From NCBI RefSeq assembly GCF_028858725.1, contig NC_084772.1, positions 19,259,548 to 19,323,547 of the forward strand: DNA of 64,000 nucleotides, read 5' to 3'. This document shows positions 1 to 9,054 of this stretch, one piece after another. A program made the position numbers and the translations under genes. The first letter of the stretch is position 1. Each line of letters opens with the position of its first letter. The notes below the pieces were generated by a model. That model saw nothing but the letters and a program-made list of their open reading frames with translations, was not told the DNA's origin and did no database searches. The stretch is from Colius striatus (taxonomy: Eukaryota > Chordata > Aves > Coliiformes > Coliidae).

Positions 1-276
1 AGTTGGTTCAGTACTTTAACATACATATCAACTATAAAGGATAGAATCTATCAGTGCTGCAAGCAGTTCTCTATTGTTACCCAGAGTTTACACTTTAAAT
101 TGATGCTTTAATGTAAAAGAAGAGGAAAAAAATCGTTCTGCTGAAAGTGTGTCACAAATAGAGAAGGGATGAAAACTTCCCGAGAATAACAAGTGGACTA
201 AATCTGCTCACAGTAACAGAAAGACACAAAACACTTCCAAACACCAATTTCCAAACTGCCATTTCTTAATACTTAC

Positions 277-395
277 AAGTCCATTTGGCATTGTTTGTTG
301 GCCGTGGTTCAAATACATGTAGTGGTCATTATACCCTGTGTATGTGTGCACAGCAAGAGAGGGATAAACAGAAAACAGAAAGCATCGGTTGTCAC
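277..395 (-). CDS. MEAK7: MEAK7 fifth coding exon, residues 329-368, TLDc domain continued
   Basis: The GT at the exon start completes Gly329. The translation then reads DNRCFLFSVYPS, TYTGYNDHYMYLNHG and QQTMPNGL, nearly identical to the human TLDc core. The acceptor is TTTACAG ending at 396, and the donor is a perfect GTAAGT at 276-271. The exon ends in phase 0. The rest of the TLDc domain and the C-terminal tail must lie left of position 1; I see no further MEAK7 exon between 1 and 270. Confidence 0.95.
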
Positions 396-1686
396 CTGTA
401 AACAGAAAAGCATCTGAGGTCAGACAACTGGCCAAGCAATAAACCTGCTTACAAATAGGATGGCAGAAAAACATTGAACAAGTGTAGCTGAATAAATCAA
501 AGACAGCAGCTGCAATCTGAGCAAGCCAATGCTGATCTCTCATCACAATTTAGACCTACTGTTTATTCTCAGTTAACTCTGTGCAGGGTCACAGAAATCA
601 ATGTGATTATATGGCTGTGACCAAGGGCAGATTCAGAGGCATGACTAGTACATTAGAAAACTACGTAAGGGTACACCCAGCACAGGCTTGCATTCTATCA
701 GCTAAAACTGGCCAGCCACTAGACCTATACAAACTGATACAAGTGCAGACATCCTCAGTTCTGTCTGTACTGATACACAGATCAGTTTAGGGTCAACAAT
801 TTAGAGTACAATTTTCCTTATGCCCAGTTTGATATCCAGAGGGACCTGTGGTGGGATTGTCTGGTACACTACTTGTGTTAGTCTATTAAGAAAAGATCCA
901 GGGAAAGTGCTATGTAATCAGTGTAACATAACATTACATTAAGTGACTGAAGTAGGAACTATCAAACACTAATTAAGTATTGGAATTAAGTTTTTAATGT
1001 AGCAAAAGTGAAGATTCCCAACAGACAGATTATCCAGAGTCCACAAGTTTTTTTGCAGAGTAATCACAAAGTTTCTTTCCAAAGAGTTTTTTCAAAATCC
1101 CTCTCTTCTGGCCAGAGGTCTCAAGGGAACAAAAAGTTTAGCCTGTAAAAAGGACTCCTTTACTGCTGGATTTTAAAGGGGAACAAGGCAGGCAGTACAC
1201 AAATGGCAACAGGAGGCTTAAGCTGGTGTTTGGCTGAGCTGTTCTGAGATGACAGATTGCCATCTGCTGGGCATCTTATTTCAACTCTAACTCTAATCAT
1301 CTATGCTGCATTTCCTTCACTTTCATTGCATTTTCAACCTGTGCAGCTACAAGGGTGAATAGATTTCACTGAAAAGAAAGTTTGTACCATGATCAGTAAG
1401 TCCTATAGTTACACAGTCTTATCAAATAACAGACAAACTATAAACAGTAATCACTAATATGTCTGGCTGGGTACAAAGCAGGAAAAACTTTTAATGTATT
1501 TTGTATTTTTCAAAAATTAGTGTTATTTTTGCCATAGGAAAATACACTTGGAAGTATAGGAAATACTGTGTGTCATAAAACTAAAATGCAGTATCCATTA
1601 AGGTGACAGGACTCTTGTAGCTGAACAGAATAGGCAATATTCACCAGTGCCACGAGATACCAGAAAAAAAGAAAAGTGAATTTTAC
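396..1686 (-). other. MEAK7: MEAK7 intron between fourth and fifth coding exons
   Basis: This is unique AT-rich intronic sequence between donor 1686-1681 and acceptor 397-396. I recognise no repeat family, RNA gene or extra exon in it. A 69-codon plus-strand frame around 581-790 resembles nothing I know. Confidence 0.85.
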
Positions 1687-2127
1687 CTTGAAACTGTGGC
1701 TTCACCTCCCAGGAGTGAGATGCAAACCCACCAAAGATATAACCATCTAAATCCTTTAAGATCATTATGCAAGGACCTTTGTCCACTATATGCCCACATA
1801 ACTGTGAAAAGCTTTCTCCATGAAGTCTAGAAGAAAATAAAAGTTGCCACTTGTGCTGGAGCTCTGCAGGCAGATGGGAGTTGATGTATATGATGGATGG
1901 GATGTCAAGGAGGCTGACAAATCCTCTTCCTTTGATGCCTTTGCAGCGTGGAACCAGGTTGAGGATGTCATTAGTTTGGTCTGGGAGAGAATACAGAACA
2001 TGGAGGCCTTGCCTGATAACAACACTGAGGAAAATTGAGATCTGTGGAACTCGGTACACCCAATCCTCAATGACACGTTGATCAAAACTTGTCTCCATCA
2101 GCTGAGGACCCACAGGTTTTGTCCCAT
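1687..2127 (-). CDS. MEAK7: MEAK7 fourth coding exon, residues 182-329, start of TLDc domain
   Basis: This is the largest exon seen (441 nt). It carries the VIEDWV.RVP and IFLSVVI segments, then the first half of the TLDc domain: YINSHLP near 262-268, W..LFSS near 275-281, LHGESFSQLCGHI at 283-295, and the TLDc hallmark FGGF at 313-316 followed by A.HSWEVKPQFQG. TLDc domains occur in OXR1, NCOA7, TLDC2 and TBC1D24 and, from established work, several of them bind and regulate the V-ATPase. For MEAK7 the domain is needed for lysosomal mTOR function. The acceptor TTATTTAG ends at 2128 and the donor is GTAAAA at 1686-1681. The exon ends one base into the Gly329 codon. Confidence 0.96.
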
Positions 2128-2331
2128 CTAAATAAGACAGACAGGAACAGTAGTAAGTCTCCTAGTCTGGAAAATGAAGAGTTGGTTTCTAAGTAAACAC
2201 AATATTCCACTACTTTTTTTAAACAAATAGTTTTGCATGTCCACTTAAACTGGACTTCAAACCAAAGGTCTCCTGAATTTAGGAAGAAAGATGGTAAGGC
2301 AAAATAAATGACATTCCAAAGTCATTCATAA

Positions 2332-2406
2332 AATCATAGAATCATAGAACCACAGAATGGTAGGGGTTAGAAGGGACCTTTAGGGATCATCTAGTCCAAC
2401 CCCTCT
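2332..2406 (-). mobile_element. CR1 LINE 3'-end fragment (minus orientation)
   Basis: The segment starts with the inverted CR1 terminal octamers (ATCATAGAATCATAGAA) and continues CAGAATGGTAGGGGTTAGAA to CATCTAGTCCAACCCC, the standard 3' tail of avian CR1 read in reverse. It is about 75 bp and severely 5'-truncated. It lies inside the MEAK7 intron 2128-2529, in the same orientation as the gene. Confidence 0.92.
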
Positions 2407-2529
2407 AAGTGTGAAAGATTGGTCTCACCATTCAAATTCAAAGATGTGACCTGAAGAGAAAAATTCTTATGAGATTAGTGATTACATGAGCTGTGTCATT
2501 CTGGGATATACCATAGCAATGCTGCTTAC

Positions 2530-2674
2530 CTGTAAGCTTCAATTCTGATAGCAGCTGAGAAGCCAGAGCTTTTACTCCACTTTCAGAATCCCTGGTATTC
2601 TCCAAATTCCAACCTTTCAGCTCCTTCCTGTAGCTCAGTACATGGACTACAGACATGATCAGATCCTCTGTGAA
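2530..2674 (-). CDS. MEAK7: MEAK7 third coding exon, residues 134-182 (split codon)
   Basis: The translation FTEDLIMSVVHVLSYRKELKGW and onward to the LASQLLSELKL helix matches human MEAK7. The acceptor is CTTTAAG ending at 2675, and the donor is GTAAGC at 2529-2524. The exon ends one base into a codon; joined to the AT that begins the next exon it makes GAT (Asp182), which restores the conserved DG..GPQ sequence. Phase agreement on both sides supports the boundaries. Confidence 0.92.
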
Positions 2675-3400
2675 CTTAAAGGTTAAAACATCACCACTTT
2701 GGCATTTCTTAAATTAAGTGGACAAGCATTTCAAAGGACTTTTTGAAAGTAAAGCCAAGTACTGAAGCTGTAATCCCAATGGCAGAAACATCTCTAGACA
2801 AGTCACAACTAATAGAAATGCTATCTCAGTGTCATAGGTCTTAAATAGAATCCTTCTCCAAGACATTTTGTAAGTGTTACTTCACAAAGCCTCTCCATAT
2901 TCTAATGTAGCTTGAAAGAGGGAGAGGAGGTTCAAATTTTGCAGTGGTAAAAGCTGCTAGTGAATTACTGTTTTGTGAGATCCCACTCTGACATTTTGCA
3001 AGTCACATATTCGATTTACACATCTATTCTGCAACTAAAGCTCTAGAAAGCATCTTGCTCAGTTCCCAGGAGCACCAGCCACACCATAACCCTTGCTGGC
3101 TCTTAAATATAGCCAGTGTCTACACCCTTCAGAGTGAGACTGTGAACCGTCAGACAAAAGTCAGCTCTCTCTGAAAATCCAGAGCCTGGCTCTCAAAGTA
3201 GGCAAGTCAGCATGGAAAAGCCTGCAGGTGAAACAGGCACCCCATGTAACCTGGTTTGCACCAAGTCAGTGGTAAAGAGATTAAAAGAATCAAAAAGTCA
3301 GGAATCCCTGTTCTGAGTCTTGTGCTCTAAAAGATTATCTTCCAATTACATACAGCTTTCTGTTTCTTACTATCTCCCCAACACAAATTTAACTGTTTAC
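2675..3400 (-). other. MEAK7: MEAK7 intron between second and third coding exons
   Basis: This intron has GTAAAC at its donor end (3400-3395) and TTTAAG at its acceptor end (2676-2675). The sequence is unique and AT-rich, and no repeat or further exon is recognised. Confidence 0.85.
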
Positions 3401-3631
3401 CTCTTGGATTTGTTTGCCCTTCACAGGCCCTTCTGTCTTGGAGATCATTCTCATTATTATGGTAATCTTCTCATTTGCATTCCCTTTTAAGAGGTTTGAC
3501 ATAAAAATTACAAATTGCTCCTTAGCAATCTGTTCACTCAGCCCAGATGATTTCCCAGTCAGGTCAATACTTTTCATTCCATTGTACAACCGAACAGTCA
3601 TTTGCTCTGGCAATGGCTCTCGCAAATACGC
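3401..3631 (-). CDS. MEAK7: MEAK7 second coding exon, residues 57-133
   Basis: This exon has 77 complete codons with phase 0 at both ends. The translation contains LPEQMTVRLYNGM, DLTGKSSG, FMSNLLKGN and TEGPVKGK, all matching the corresponding N-terminal segment of vertebrate MEAK7. The region is predicted to be mostly helical; its biochemical role is not evident from sequence. The acceptor is TTGTTGTAG ending at 3632. The donor is GTAAAC immediately left of 3401. Joining it to the first coding exon gives ALQ-AYLREPLPEQM, which has the same residue spacing as human, so the 3631 boundary is well supported. Confidence 0.94.
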
Positions 3632-4799
3632 CTACAACAAGAGAAATAGCAAAGAACATGCATTAAAAATGAAGAACTAATATATTCCAGCTAATCTGTG
3701 CTGAGATATACCACTATGAATTATTTCAATACCAAGTCTCTACTGTCAGCAATAAACTTTTAACAAAGGACAGGTTTTCCAAAGGAAAAAAAATAGTCTC
3801 TATTTTGACAGTTTGTCCTTCCCAGCACAATTTAATGATTTCAGCTGATCCTGTTTTTCTACAAATGACATGGGCTTTTAAAGAACCCACACTATGTAGA
3901 GTTAACAGGACATTAGCAAAGGATTCCTATATGATAACTGTTGTAAAGGTTTAAAACTCTGCCAGTCCAACATCCAAAATTATGTTTCAACTCTGCTTTT
4001 GATGGTGGAGCTCACAGAAACTTAAAGACAAAGGAAAGCTCAGTTTTGGCCTCAGGATAATGCAGGCAATGTGTTTAACCCTACAAGCACGTATGGAAAC
4101 AACTATGAGAAGCTTCCCTCCACATAGCAACATCTAATTCAAACACAGAACACAACTGAGATCAGCTGATAAGGCATCCTTGATGTTAAGACAGTCCAAA
4201 ATCAAAACTTACTCATGTATATTGCATGACTGGCCCTTTGAATTGAAATCTAAGTGGCATATATCATCACAACTCTGTGCACAAGATCTGACTCTAGAGT
4301 CAAGGAAGTTTCACAGTGTTCGAGATAATTACATGGTTTAAAAATAAATCATCTGAAACATATCCACACGTTAGGACATGATGACACTGTAACATGCTGG
4401 GCACCTGCCTTGACTCATACAGACAGGGATGTAGCCCAGTGGGGACTGTGTTGGAATCACTGGAGCTCCACCTGCCTGAAAGCACTCCAGCTCCAGCAGT
4501 GCTATTCCCAGTCTCTCAGGGCTGTTCCTCTTTGATGTTGATGGCTGTTGCTGTGCATATAGGGTGAGATTCAATACCCCAAGCTCTACCCTGCTTTTGT
4601 TGACGTCAGTGGTAAAACTCCCATTGATTTCAGTAGAAGCAGAACTGGGAGCCAGTCTTGTACATTAGAGTGCTTCACATTGTGAGACAGACAGTCACAG
4701 GGGGTACAGCTGTCTCTAAGAGCCTTTCTGAAAATGCTACATGAGCCTGAAGTGGGACAAGCAGGAGGGAACATAATCAAAAGCACTACACTGGAGGGC

Positions 4800-4804
<5 letters not shown>

Positions 4805-4830
<26 letters not shown>
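4805..4830. repeat. (AC)13 dinucleotide microsatellite
   Basis: An uninterrupted run of AC repeats is followed by ATACATAT. It lies in the 2.9-kb MEAK7 intron; on the gene's sense strand it reads (GT)n. Confidence 0.97.
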
Positions 4831-4835
<5 letters not shown>

Positions 4836-5089
4836 TATTGCTGGGGTGCAAAACAGAAGAACTGTAAAAAGAGAATCTTTAAGAAACATTTAAAATATTC
4901 ACACATCTGACACTTTAGAATCCTTGTCTTAAATGGCTTTGAGAAAGCATCTAAAGATACCTGCTGTTCCTGCTTTCCAAGCTATGCAGTGCAGCCTGCT
5001 CTAGACCAGGAGCCCTGCAGAGAAGCACTGAGCCTGAGGAAATGAGGATATTTCTGGGGCCTCCTTAATGTTACCAAAGTGTAGAACAA

Positions 5090-5720
5090 ATCTACAGCAA
5101 TGTGCACTCGTGGCCAAGAAGCCAATGGCATTCTGGGACGCATCAAGAAGAGTGTGGGGCAGCAGGTTGAGGGAGGTTCTGCTCCCCCTCTGCTCTGCCC
5201 TGCCCTGGTGAGGCCTCATCTGGACCCTTGTGTCCAATTCTGGGCTCCCCAGCTCAAGAGGGACAGGGAATTGATGGAGAGAGGCCAGTGCAGGGCCACC
5301 AAGATGATGAGAGGACTGGAGCATCTTCCTTATGAGGAAAGGCTGTGGGACCTGGGGCTGTTTAGTCTGGAGAAGAGGAGACTGATGGGGGATCTCATTA
5401 ATATTTATAAGTATATAAATGGTGGGTGTCAGGAGTTTGGTACATCCCTTTTTTTTACTGTATCTAGTAACAGGACAAGGGCTGATGGGATGAAGCTGGA
5501 ACACAAGAAGTTCCATTTAAACATAAGAAAAAGCTTTTCACTGTTGAAGTGAGGGAGCCCTGGCACAGGCTGCCCAGGGAGGGTGTGGAGGCTCCTTCTC
5601 TGGAGATCTTCAAGACTCACCTGGATGTGTTCCTCTGGGACCTCCTTTAACAAGGGAGGTAGATTAAATAATCTCTAAAGGTCCCTTCCAAACCCTGCCA
5701 ATGTATTATTCTATGATTCT
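5090..5720 (+). mobile_element. 5'-truncated CR1 LINE with remnant of reverse-transcriptase ORF C-terminus
   Basis: This is the longest CR1 copy in the window. The plus-strand frame 5100-5552 shows the CR1 ORF2 tail: ANGILGRIKKSV, LVRPHLDPCVQFWAPQ, RATKMMRGLEHLPYEERL, LGLFSLEKRRL and RTRADGMKLEH. It is followed by the CR1 3' region (CACAGGCTGCCCAGGGAGG, then AGGTCCCTTCCAAACCC) and the terminal ATTATTCTATGATTCT. The copy has lost its 5' end, endonuclease and catalytic RT domain, and the frame lacks consensus residues, so it is a dead copy. It is inserted antisense to MEAK7 in its 2.9-kb intron. The 5' boundary is accurate to about 10-20 bp. Confidence 0.92.
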
Positions 5721-6530
5721 AACACAAGCTGAAAAAGCCTGGCAGCAGCAACACTGTTTCTAAACTGGTGATAGCTCATAAACAACCAGGCTGGAGGGAA
5801 CAGCCAGGCCAAAGTTGGTCTGTAGGCAGATGAATTGCTGAACACTTGAAAATAACCTGCTCCATTCATCGAGTCTTCATTTGATGCCATTAACTTTGTA
5901 ACATATCTAAACATGCACTTTTAATGCTACCTTCATTTGGCCATTTGCTTCCTGCCTAAATGAAGTTAGCAAGAATTGCAACAAATCATTTTCTTCATCT
6001 TTGATTAGAAAATGAATGCAAAGTTAATCAGAAAGCATAATGGGTGTTAATTAACTAAAACAGGGAACCACAGCTTAATCAAGCAAAAATGAATTCTCCC
6101 CTTCTAACACAAACGAGAAGAGTAGAGATGGTGATGCAATTGAGAGAGAAAGGTATAACCAAATACAAAATGACTTTGTGACAGCTTCTCAAGAAATCCT
6201 GTAAATAATCACACACTATAGACTCCAGAAGCAAAAATATTCCACCTTTTTTTTCAGGTTTCTTTAAAAATATACATCCCAACTTAGTCTAGAATGAGGA
6301 AAGCTGCAAATTGACCCAACAGTGCAATGTAAGAGAGAAATACAATCCTGAAAGTCACTACTCATGTTAAACTGTAAGAAAGAGTTAAATACCCATCCTG
6401 CCCTAAAACAGGATTAAACTGAGACAAGCAATCCTTTAAAAATGAACTACTGCCATGCCTTTATTTTCTTTCTGGAATCATGTTCAATGCATTACATCCC
6501 AGATATATCAGGAATAATAGATTCTCTTGC

Positions 6531-6698
6531 CTGTAGTGCTGCCAGAGTCACAGTTTTCTTTGTAGCTTTGACATTTTTTGCTCCAGCTGAGCCACTGGAT
6601 CCTGATAAGGCATCAAATACTTCATCAATGTCAGTCTGCTCCTCAGGAAGAAATCTGGAAAGGTAATTCTGATAGACATTGCTTTCTGCATTTCCCAT
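6531..6698 (-). CDS. MEAK7: MEAK7 first coding exon, residues 1-56
   Basis: The exon begins MGNAES and continues through the conserved block FLPEEQ..ID.VFDAL, which matches the start of human MEAK7. Gly2 with Ser6 fits the N-myristoylation consensus, in line with the lysosomal membrane attachment known for the family. The start was chosen because it aligns with the human start and has A at -3 and G at +4. The exon acceptor is at 6709-6708 after a pyrimidine-rich tract, leaving nine untranslated bases (6699-6707) before the ATG. The exon ends ...AALQ at 6531 in phase 0. The bases that follow are GCAAGA, not GT, so the intron has a GC donor (see findings). A Ser/Gly-rich linker and a basic KATKK stretch lie near residues 32-48. 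Confidence 0.93.
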
Positions 6699-6707
6699 CT
6701 TTTCAAC

Positions 6708-8354
6708 CTGCAGCAAAGGAAAAGGAATAAAGGACTCCAGTAAACACAGAAAGTTATCATAATGGCCATGAAAAACATATCTGACTAACACACCAAAGCA
6801 AGTTTCACAAGAAAGGCTATTACTAACCTACTGTTTAATCTCTGTATTCACTGAGACTTAATGAACTTGAAGAACACCCGTGAACAGCAACTGTACTTGA
6901 AAAAATGGCAAGCTCTTTGCTCAAACCACCCTACCAGTTCAAACCCCACTCAAGTCTTATAAAATGGAAAAACCAATATGATTTAATGATTAAACTAGGC
7001 TGTACAAAGTGACCACGAGTCTGTCAGCTGGGATACATCAGCAACACGAAGGCAACAGCCTGGTTATGGATTATTTATGACAGATTATGTGACATCTTCC
7101 TGACACATTAATGGACTGAAGCCAAGTCTGCCAGTAATATGTGGCATCACTGTAAAGTCTCGGAAGACGACATAAGAATGTTTTTTTCTAAGGATACAAT
7201 ACAAAAATCATCCAAAGAGCTGCCAAGAAACTCAGTAACAAAAGCATTTAGGAAGATGACTCAAGGCCAATGGGAAATACACAGTTTCATCTGAAGTCAA
7301 TCAAACGTTGAGAGCTGGTACCCACAGAATTAAGGTCGGCAGAGGGTGCTGTGGTGGTTTGGAGTTTTTCTGTTTGTTTATTTCACACATTTCATGGTGC
7401 AGATATGATTTTTCTCACTGCCCCAGGATTCATCTGCACTATAGAGGCTAATTTTTTTTGTGTTATCAGGGCCACATGCTCTCTGGAGCAGCACTGCACA
7501 GACCCAACAGTGCCACAGAGTGCCTGACATCCCAAATTCCACCACGACCACAATTGACAGTCACCACTGTAAACAGCCTTCCCATCCATCTAGGGTAGTC
7601 ACACTCCTGGGGTGACAACAGGAAAAAAAAAAAAGACAAGAAGTGGAACAAAACATTCTTTTGTGGTTTTCTTTCCACAAATCCCACGTCCTTTCTGGCA
7701 CTTCACTCTTGGTTCAGGATTGCCACTTCAGTGGGAACTTCTGTGTGCAGACAAGCCTCATCATCTTCAGCTGCCTCAGGAGGACTCTTTTGTTTAGCCT
7801 GTTCCAATCTTTGCGTTGTTAACTGATGATGGCTTTGATAAACAACTGTACGTAAGAAGCTGGGTTGGGCTGATTTACCTTCACTCAGCACGACAGGCCC
7901 CAAAGCCTTCTCTGTCTGATCGTGGGGTAAACACCAAAGGGTTAATGGCAATGACTGTAACCTGAAAGGCAAACTGTGAAACCAGTATTAATTTAAACGC
8001 TGGAGAAAAGGGGCCCACGATTCCTCTCCCTTAGCCTGTGGAGGCACAACCTGAGGAGTCCCCACCGTGCCGGGGCTGGCCCTGCCGCCTGTGCCAGTGC
8101 TCTCCCCGGCGGCAGCGCGGCCGAGGCTCGGAGCTGACACGCGGCTCTCCCCGCACACAGGGCCGGGCGAAAGGCTCCGCGGTTTGCCATTCTGCCGGTT
8201 TATTTCCCGGTACGCTCAGTCCATCCCTCCCCCCCCGGCTGGCAGCCGCCCTTGCGCCGTTCCCCCCCCCCGCCCCGCGCTTCCATCCCGGGGATGGAGG
8301 TGAGCCCCCAGCTCTGGGGCGGGGCAGCACAGCGGGCCCACCTCTCTGCTTACC
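6708..8354 (-). other. MEAK7: MEAK7 first intron (probable)
   Basis: The intron runs from the inferred exon 1 donor (8354-8349) to the acceptor TGCTGCAG at 6708. It is mostly unique AT-rich sequence that becomes GC-rich towards the island. Minus-strand open frames of 65-89 codons at 7392-7972 have no recognisable similarity. I treat them as noncoding, although an alternative 5' exon there cannot be ruled out. Confidence 0.55.
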
Positions 8355-8690
8355 GGCGTGACACCCCCGGCCCCTCTCCGCCCCCTTCGATCGGCCGATG
8401 GACTTTCACACACGGCCTGACAGCCGGGGCCGGCGCTGTCCGGCGCCTGCAGGCCGCCCGGCTGGGGCGGAGCGCGGCGGGAGCGGGGCGGGCGCTGCGC
8501 TGATGGGCCGCGGCGGGAGATGGCGCCGAGCGGTGCCGCCCCTCAGGCGGCGGCGGCGGGGAGGGACGGGCCCAAGTGGCACCGCGGCGTGGAGGGGAGC
8601 GGCGGGTGGTGCTGGTGTGCTGTGGGAAGCGGTGAGGCGGTGATCTGCGGGCTCCGGAGCTGAGCCAGGCTGCGGGGCCCGTCTCCCTGA
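8030..8690. promoter_or_regulatory. MEAK7: CpG island / MEAK7 promoter region
   Basis: A sharp block of GC-rich DNA with many CpG dinucleotides stands out from the AT-rich flanks. It contains several GC boxes (for example GGGGCGG near 8465 and 8486) and runs of C near 8229 and 8264. No TATA box is evident. It covers the inferred 5' exon of MEAK7. The island continues about 200 bp upstream of the inferred start and also contains plus-strand splice-donor-like sites, so divergent transcription is possible but not shown. Several open frames here (up to 142 codons) are explained by GC richness. Confidence 0.85.
8355..8480 (-). other. MEAK7: Probable noncoding first exon (5' UTR) of MEAK7
   Basis: The first coding exon has only nine bases before its ATG, so an upstream 5' UTR exon is required. 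In the CpG island the best minus-strand donor is CGCCG followed by GTAAGC (donor at 8354-8349). Upstream of it the DNA is GC-rich with GGGCGG-type Sp1 boxes, as expected of a TATA-less housekeeping promoter. The transcription start is not visible, so the right boundary is a guess of roughly 8420-8500. Another donor in the island cannot be excluded. Confidence 0.5.
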
Positions 8691-8752
8691 GTCTGTTCAT
8701 CTCCTTGAGGCAGCCCGTCTCCCTGAGGGGACTCATCTCCCTGAGGCAGCCC
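8681..8752. repeat. Short tandem repeat, two 36-bp copies (four 18-bp subunits)
   Basis: Two adjacent 36-bp copies (8681-8716 and 8717-8752) both begin GTCTCCCTGAG and end GAGGCAGCCC. Each is built of two related 18-bp subunits containing TCTCC(C/T)TGAG. It lies at the upstream edge of the MEAK7 CpG island. In one minus-strand frame the array gives six-residue repeats of the type LRE(T/M), but there is no other sign of coding. Confidence 0.9.
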
Positions 8753-9020
8753 TTCCTTGCAGTCCCTTTACTCCTCAAACATCGTTCAAAAAGATAAGGA
8801 TTCGGAGTTGTAGCTGGGGCAGACCGACCACCCCCAGCAGCCTCTGTCAGAGAGCGCTAAAGTGCCTGGGTGCCCGCTGTTGAAGTGTTTTTTGAAAGTG
8901 CTGACTCAGGCTGGAGAAGGGTCTGTGGGAGAAGGTATTGCCAACCCTGATCTGTGGTGAAAACAGATCTTGGCTTTTGGGAAAGGGGAAAATGTGTGTG
9001 CCTGTGTGTAACGCATACAC

Positions 9021-9054
9021 ACGTATATGTCAGTTTCACGTATATGTCAATTTC
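9021..9054. repeat. Tandem duplication of 17 bp
   Basis: ACGTATATGTCAGTTTC is followed directly by ACGTATATGTCAATTTC: two 17-bp copies with one difference. No function is evident. Confidence 0.95.

Larger units (their letters stand above)
3632..6530 (-). other. MEAK7: MEAK7 GC-AG intron between first and second coding exons
   Basis: At about 2.9 kb this is the longest intron wholly in the window. Its donor reads CAG|GCAAGA and its acceptor TTGTTGTAG. It contains an (AC)n microsatellite and a longer CR1 copy in the opposite orientation to the gene, both listed separately. The rest is unique sequence. Confidence 0.85.
1..8480 (-). other. MEAK7: MEAK7 (TLDC1) gene, 5' portion; 3' end beyond left edge
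   Basis: The gene is read from right to left: a probable noncoding exon 1 in a CpG island, then five coding exons totalling 1104 nt (368 codons). Every splice junction keeps phase, and the joined protein aligns from end to end with the human TLDC1/MEAK7 sequence as I remember it (456 residues). It has an N-terminal MGNxxS myristoylation signal, a helical N-terminal region, and a TLDc domain from about residue 250 that runs past the window edge. Known of the family: MEAK7 sits on lysosomes and supports an alternative mTOR-S6K2 signalling route. Introns within the window are 6708-8354, 3632-6530, 2675-3400, 2128-2529 and 396-1686, with a sixth starting at 276. The exons for the last ~90 residues are not in the window. 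No frameshift or premature stop is seen, so the gene looks intact. The right boundary (transcription start) is approximate. Confidence 0.93.

Noticed and set aside
5100..5552. 150-codon plus-strand open frame that looks protein-like
   Set aside because: It is the remnant of a CR1 reverse-transcriptase tail followed by the CR1 3' end, not a host gene.
7703..7972. Open minus-strand frame in the first MEAK7 intron with an acidic, coding-looking tail
   Set aside because: It needs a non-ATG start or an unproven acceptor, and matches nothing in MEAK7 or elsewhere that I recognise.
8350..8778. 142-codon minus-strand frame in the CpG island, rich in Pro, Arg and Ala
   Set aside because: Its composition is what GC-rich promoter DNA produces, it overlaps the inferred 5' UTR and the 18-bp repeat array, and it has no recognisable domain.
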